Position numbers and translations under genes: made by a program | In this document: piece after piece, positions 6,641 through 9,301 of the stretch | Numbering within the stretch: the stretch's first letter is position 1 | Layout of the letters: each line of letters begins with the position of its first letter | The notes under the pieces: model-generated | The model's database searches: none | Told to the model about the DNA's origin: nothing | The model's input: only the letters and a program-made list of their open reading frames with translations | Assembly (NCBI GenBank): GCA_019751935.1 | Contig: JAIEMR010000028.1 | Span: 1-9,301, forward strand | Source of the DNA: Alphaproteobacteria bacterium | Lineage (GTDB): Bacteria > Pseudomonadota > Alphaproteobacteria > Paracaedibacterales > CAIULA01 | DNA: 9,301 bases | Reading direction: 5' to 3'

Positions 6641-6681
6641 ATGTAAATTTTACATATTGTTAAAATGACTATATTTTAACA
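6641..6681 (-). terminator. Two AT-rich inverted repeats after methyltransferase 2, possible weak terminator
   Basis: TGTTAAAAT (6658-6666) and its exact complement (6673-6681) form a 9-base-pair stem with a 6-base loop. ATGTAAA (6641-6647) and TTTACAT (6649-6655) form a second palindrome. Read on the minus strand they come in that order 8 bases after the methyltransferase 2 stop and are followed by a run of T. The lack of GC pairs makes strong termination doubtful. Confidence 0.35.
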
Positions 6682-6688
6682 TCTTCCT

Positions 6689-7537
6689 TCAATCAACCTT
6701 TCTTTTTGCGTAAATGACAATACCTCCTAAAGTTTTCTGTTGTAACTTTGTGAGAATGTCTATGTATGTTTTGCTAAGGTTACTGATTGTTTCTGCGGAA
6801 AAATCACTGGTGAAAAAGCTTTTTTGTTGGTCTGCTTTGTGGAGAAGTTTTTGAGACCATGTAATGAAATTGGCGGTTAAATCTATTTCTTCTATAATCT
6901 CCCATTTGGTTTTATTGATTTGTTCATGAAACAAAGAAAGAACAATGGGATACATGGAGTTTCCAAAAAAATCTTTTAATCCATGGGGCTCATCAGGATT
7001 AAGATGTGTGCAATCAAAAATAACTAAAAGTGCGCCTGGTTTTGCAACTTCTGCTAAAGCATTGAGTGCTTGTGCCTTTTCTTGATCTGATAAGATGTAA
7101 AATACATTGAATGAATAAATAAGCGAGAAAGAGTTTTTTTCAAATTTGTTAGCTATATCTTTAACATCACAAACACTAAAATTTATAAAGGGATACTTTG
7201 AGCTTGCGTAATCAATACCAGCTTTGTCGATATCAATGCCCCAAATATTGTAAAATCCTTGAACATAGAAATAGTTAGCTGTCCCTCCCAATCCACAACC
7301 TACGTCTAGAACAGTTTGCTCAACTAATTGTTCTTTGAAATAATCAACAATTTTCGGCAAAACAAATCTAAAGGCATCTTTATCTCCAGCATGGACATAA
7401 TCACCTTCTCGAATTTTTGTGGCTAATAAATATGATGGATTTAGTTTTGGCTGATCAGCTTTAAAAAAATTCCAATAAAAGATGAAAGCTAATAAAGTGG
7501 CACTGCTCAAAAGAAAGACTTTAGATTTTAATGTCAT
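6689..7537 (-). CDS. Class I SAM-dependent methyltransferase with N-terminal membrane anchor (copy 2)
   Basis: This is a paralogue of the neighbouring minus-strand methyltransferase: both have 282 residues and align end to end without gaps at about 66% identity (186 identical by hand count). Motif I (VLDVGCGLGGTANY, 76-89), the acidic strand WGIDID (99-104), VAKPGALLVIFD (164-175) and GDYVHAGDKDAF (45-56) are kept, so it should bind SAM. The hydrophobic N-terminus (about 7-26, FLLSSATLLAFIFYW region) is conserved in character but hardly in sequence: one identity in residues 11-20. The most divergent internal stretches are about 122-130, 176-194 and 221-230, candidates for altered substrate specificity. 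No Shine-Dalgarno is visible before the ATG. A good promoter lies upstream at 7610-7582. Substrate and cellular role are unknown. Confidence 0.85.
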   Translation of the reverse strand: MTLKSKVFLLSSATLLAFIFYWNFFKADQPKLNPSYLLATKIREGDYVHAGDKDAFRFVLPKIVDYFKEQLVEQTVLDVGCGLGGTANYFYVQGFYNIWGIDIDKAGIDYASSKYPFINFSVCDVKDIANKFEKNSFSLIYSFNVFYILSDQEKAQALNALAEVAKPGALLVIFDCTHLNPDEPHGLKDFFGNSMYPIVLSLFHEQINKTKWEIIEEIDLTANFITWSQKLLHKADQQKSFFTSDFSAETISNLSKTYIDILTKLQQKTLGGIVIYAKRKVD

Positions 7538-7581
7538 AGTGCTTATTACAATTATTAGCTATTTTGAAAAAGCTTTTGGGG

Positions 7582-7610
7582 ATTATAGTCTATTTTCTTC
7601 TAAATGCCTA
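7582..7610 (-). promoter_or_regulatory. Candidate sigma-70 promoter for methyltransferase 2
   Basis: On the minus strand, TAGGCA (7610-7605), a 17-base spacer and a perfect TATAAT (7587-7582) predict a start near 7575 and a leader of about 38 bases. The -35 box overlaps one arm of a short inverted repeat, GCCTA-AC-TAGGC (7606-7617), which could be an operator. The arms are only 5 bases, so this is a suggestion. Confidence 0.48.
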
Positions 7611-7627
7611 ACTAGGCTGCTCTTATC

Positions 7628-7656
7628 TTGAATCTCTTTGATTATGGGGGTAGGAT
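7628..7656 (+). promoter_or_regulatory. Candidate sigma-70 promoter for nuoN
   Basis: TTGAAT (7628-7633), a 17-base spacer and TAGGAT (7651-7656) predict transcription from about 7663, leaving a leader of about 35 bases before nuoN. It stands back to back with the methyltransferase 2 promoter, the two -35 boxes being 17 bases apart. Confidence 0.4.
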
Positions 7657-7698
7657 AACTTGAAAGATAAATCTACAAATTAAAATTTCAAAAAGTTT

Positions 7699-9177
7699 AT
7701 GATTGCTTCAACCATCCCAGTTTTGCTACCTGCTGTACCGGAGATTTTCCTCATGTGTATAGCCTTTGCATTATTGATGGGCAGTTTAATTCAAAGCAAG
7801 AATGTATGTCGGTGGAGTTTTCTTGTTGCAAAGGTTTCTTTATTAATTGCAGCTATTTTGGTGTGGATGCAACCGTCTACCCTGCAAATCACTTTTAATG
7901 GGTTATTTATTAATGATGATTTTACGATTGCTATTAAGTTCCTCTTACTTCTAGGGGGGATTATTGTTCTTATTTTAACAAGTCATTCGCAACCAACAGA
8001 AGGGTTGCAAGTGTCTGAATATCCCATACTCATCCTTTTGGCCATTCTAGGCATGATGTTTATGGTTTCTGCTGCTGATTTGTTATCTATGTTTATGGGA
8101 ATTGAGTTGCAAAGTTTGAGTATTTACATTCTTGTTGCGATGAGGCGAAAAAATTCTGGATCTAGTGAAGCCGCTCTTAAGTATTTCATTCTAGGGGCTT
8201 TATCGACAGGGGTTCTGCTTTATGGTTGCAGCTTGATATATGGATTTACAGGCACGACGAATTTTGATGTGCTAGATAGATTTTTCAAAAATATTTCCAA
8301 ATTTGATATTCATTTCATAGGCCCATGCATTGGACTTATTTTGATTGTTTCAGCGCTCGCTTTTAAGATTTCAGCTGCTCCCTTTCATATGTGGGCACCA
8401 GATGTTTATCAAGGCGCACCAACGGCCATCACAGCTTTTTTAGCAACAGTTCCAAAGGTTGCTGCCTTTGCATTGTTAATGCACGTCTTAATTCACCCAT
8501 TTGGAGGGCTTTATCCCCTTTGGTATTCAATGATAGCTATCTTAGCCGTAGTTTCCATGTTATGGGGGGCGATTGCTGCTTTGACTCAGAAAAATATCAA
8601 ACGTCTTATTGCTTATAGTTCAATTGGGCATATGGGATTTGCTTTAATAGGAATTACGCTTGCGAATGAAAGCGGTCTAAAGGCATCTTTGGTTTATTTG
8701 GTCTTTTATATGCTTATGACAATTGGGTTTTTTGGAGGCTTGTTGTACATGGAGCAAAAAGGAAAAGATATTCATTCTTTGTCTGATCTAAATGGTTTAG
8801 GTCGTGCGCATCCTATTGTTGCTTTTTTGCTAGGATTTATTCTCTTTTCTATGGCTGGAATTCCACCTCTGCCTGGACTTTTGCCAAAACTATTGGTTTT
8901 AAGGGTTGCAGTAAATCACAATTCTTACATGTTGTCTGTCTTTGCTGTTATTTATAGTGTTATTGCGGCAGCTTATTATCTCTTAATTATTAAAGCTATA
9001 TTTCTGGATAAACCTGTCGGGGTTGAGCTAAGAAGTATAACTGGTTCTCGAAAGAATAATTTACCAGTCACCTTAGTTTTAACCGGGATCGTCGTTATAT
9101 TAATCGGGTTTTTGATTTTCCCAGACGGGATTTTAAAATGGGCAAGTAAAGCAAGTACTGCCCTTGCATATTTGTAA
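7699..9177 (+). CDS. nuoN: NADH-quinone oxidoreductase subunit N (complex I)
   Basis: NuoN is one of the three antiporter-like membrane subunits that pump protons in complex I. The 492-residue protein (E. coli about 485) is hydrophobic throughout, with about 14 membrane helices. Key residues of the antiporter fold are present: the helix glutamate in MFMGIELQSLSIYI (E136), the helix lysine in AALKYFILG (K161), K223 and H230 in FKISAAPFHMWAPDVYQGAP, K253 in VPKVAAF, the loop KNIKRLIAYSSIGHMG (298-313), and K397 in the late proton channel. The segment GIPPLPGLLPKLLVL (388-402) departs from the more usual GIPP-x-GF-x-x-K pattern but keeps the lysine. The ATG fits the family N-terminus (LLPAVPEIFL) although no Shine-Dalgarno is evident. 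No other nuo gene adjoins it; it seems to be transcribed alone. Confidence 0.96.
   Translation: MIASTIPVLLPAVPEIFLMCIAFALLMGSLIQSKNVCRWSFLVAKVSLLIAAILVWMQPSTLQITFNGLFINDDFTIAIKFLLLLGGIIVLILTSHSQPTEGLQVSEYPILILLAILGMMFMVSAADLLSMFMGIELQSLSIYILVAMRRKNSGSSEAALKYFILGALSTGVLLYGCSLIYGFTGTTNFDVLDRFFKNISKFDIHFIGPCIGLILIVSALAFKISAAPFHMWAPDVYQGAPTAITAFLATVPKVAAFALLMHVLIHPFGGLYPLWYSMIAILAVVSMLWGAIAALTQKNIKRLIAYSSIGHMGFALIGITLANESGLKASLVYLVFYMLMTIGFFGGLLYMEQKGKDIHSLSDLNGLGRAHPIVAFLLGFILFSMAGIPPLPGLLPKLLVLRVAVNHNSYMLSVFAVIYSVIAAAYYLLIIKAIFLDKPVGVELRSITGSRKNNLPVTLVLTGIVVILIGFLIFPDGILKWASKASTALAYL
9131..9163 (-). terminator. Candidate rnpB terminator located inside the end of nuoN
   Basis: On the minus strand, GGGCAGTA (9163-9156) pairs with TACTTGCCC (9148-9140) with one bulged base and a 7-base loop. 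ATTTTAAAA follows. This lies about 20 bases beyond the RNase P RNA 3' end, so it could stop rnpB transcription while coding for nuoN residues on the other strand. The T-tract is short (four T), so termination may be partial. Confidence 0.38.
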
Positions 9178-9183
9178 GAAATT

Positions 9184-9301
9184 CAGGTGACCTATAAGCC
9201 GGGTTCTGTCCAGGGGCAATCCCCTTGGATGATCATTCCTCTGGGATGATTGTTACCAATCACCTCTAGCAACCTACCCGAACAAAAGTGTACAAACTCA
9301 C
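9184..9301 (-). ncRNA. rnpB: RNase P RNA, 3' portion (cut by the window edge)
   Basis: This is the catalytic RNA of RNase P, which removes 5' leaders from pre-tRNAs. On the minus strand the near-universal 3' block ACAGAACCCGGCTTATAGG (9210-9192), which includes the 3' strand of helix P4, ends the molecule just before CACCTGA. Upstream of it lie CGGGTAGGTTGCTAGAG (conserved GGGTAGG-TGCT element), a variable stem-loop GATTGGTAACAATC, and AGAGGAATGATCATCC, matching the AGATGAATGA element of bacterial type A RNase P RNAs. The 3' end is placed near 9184 by comparison with E. coli and could be off by several bases. Roughly two thirds of the gene lies beyond the window. It converges on nuoN, whose stop is about 7 bases away. 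Confidence 0.93.

Noticed and set aside
6454..6663. 69-codon plus-strand frame covering the greA scar
   Set aside because: It starts inside methyltransferase 1 without a ribosome binding site, and only the 16-residue GreA block is recognisable. It is treated as a pseudogene remnant, not a small gene.
5545..7698. Mobile element as the cause of the methyltransferase duplication
   Set aside because: No transposase, terminal inverted repeats or target-site duplications were seen; unequal recombination or replication slippage needs no element.

Overview
The window looks like chromosome of an AT-rich alphaproteobacterium. The F1 part of ATP synthase stands as a separate five-gene operon in the order delta-alpha-gamma-beta-epsilon, with no F0 genes beside it, which is the usual alphaproteobacterial arrangement. 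GreA, NuoN and the RNase P RNA also read as alphaproteobacterial. The low GC, the isolated nuoN and the shortened epsilon subunit would suit an intracellular or symbiotic lineage (Holosporales or Rickettsiales type). That placement is inference; no species marker is present.

Layout. Positions 1-55 hold the start of a minus-strand cold-shock protein gene, with its own promoter, divergent from the ATP synthase operon. Positions 282-4992 hold atpH-atpA-atpG-atpD-atpC, tightly packed (one 13-base overlap, gaps of 6-12 bases), ending in a hairpin/T-run that begins inside atpC. greA follows at 5068-5544 with a candidate promoter of its own. Next come two minus-strand genes (5621-6469 and 6689-7537) for closely related 282-residue class I methyltransferases with a hydrophobic N-terminus, about 66% identical without gaps. 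Between them lies a short decayed piece of greA (about 6519-6585). A divergent promoter region follows, then nuoN (7699-9177). At the right edge is the 3' part of rnpB on the minus strand, converging on nuoN only a few bases from its stop.

Working together. The operon supplies the soluble catalytic head of ATP synthase; NuoN is a proton-pumping membrane subunit of complex I, so both serve oxidative phosphorylation. GreA, RNase P RNA and the cold-shock protein are housekeeping RNA-metabolism genes.

The accessory part is 5.4-7.6 kb. The order greA / methyltransferase / greA remnant / methyltransferase is best explained by tandem duplication of a greA-methyltransferase block followed by loss of nearly all of the second greA. 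Most differences in the remnant fall at third codon positions, which suggests the second greA stayed functional for some time before it decayed. The methyltransferase substrate cannot be told from sequence. No CRISPR array, transposase, tRNA or phage gene was seen.
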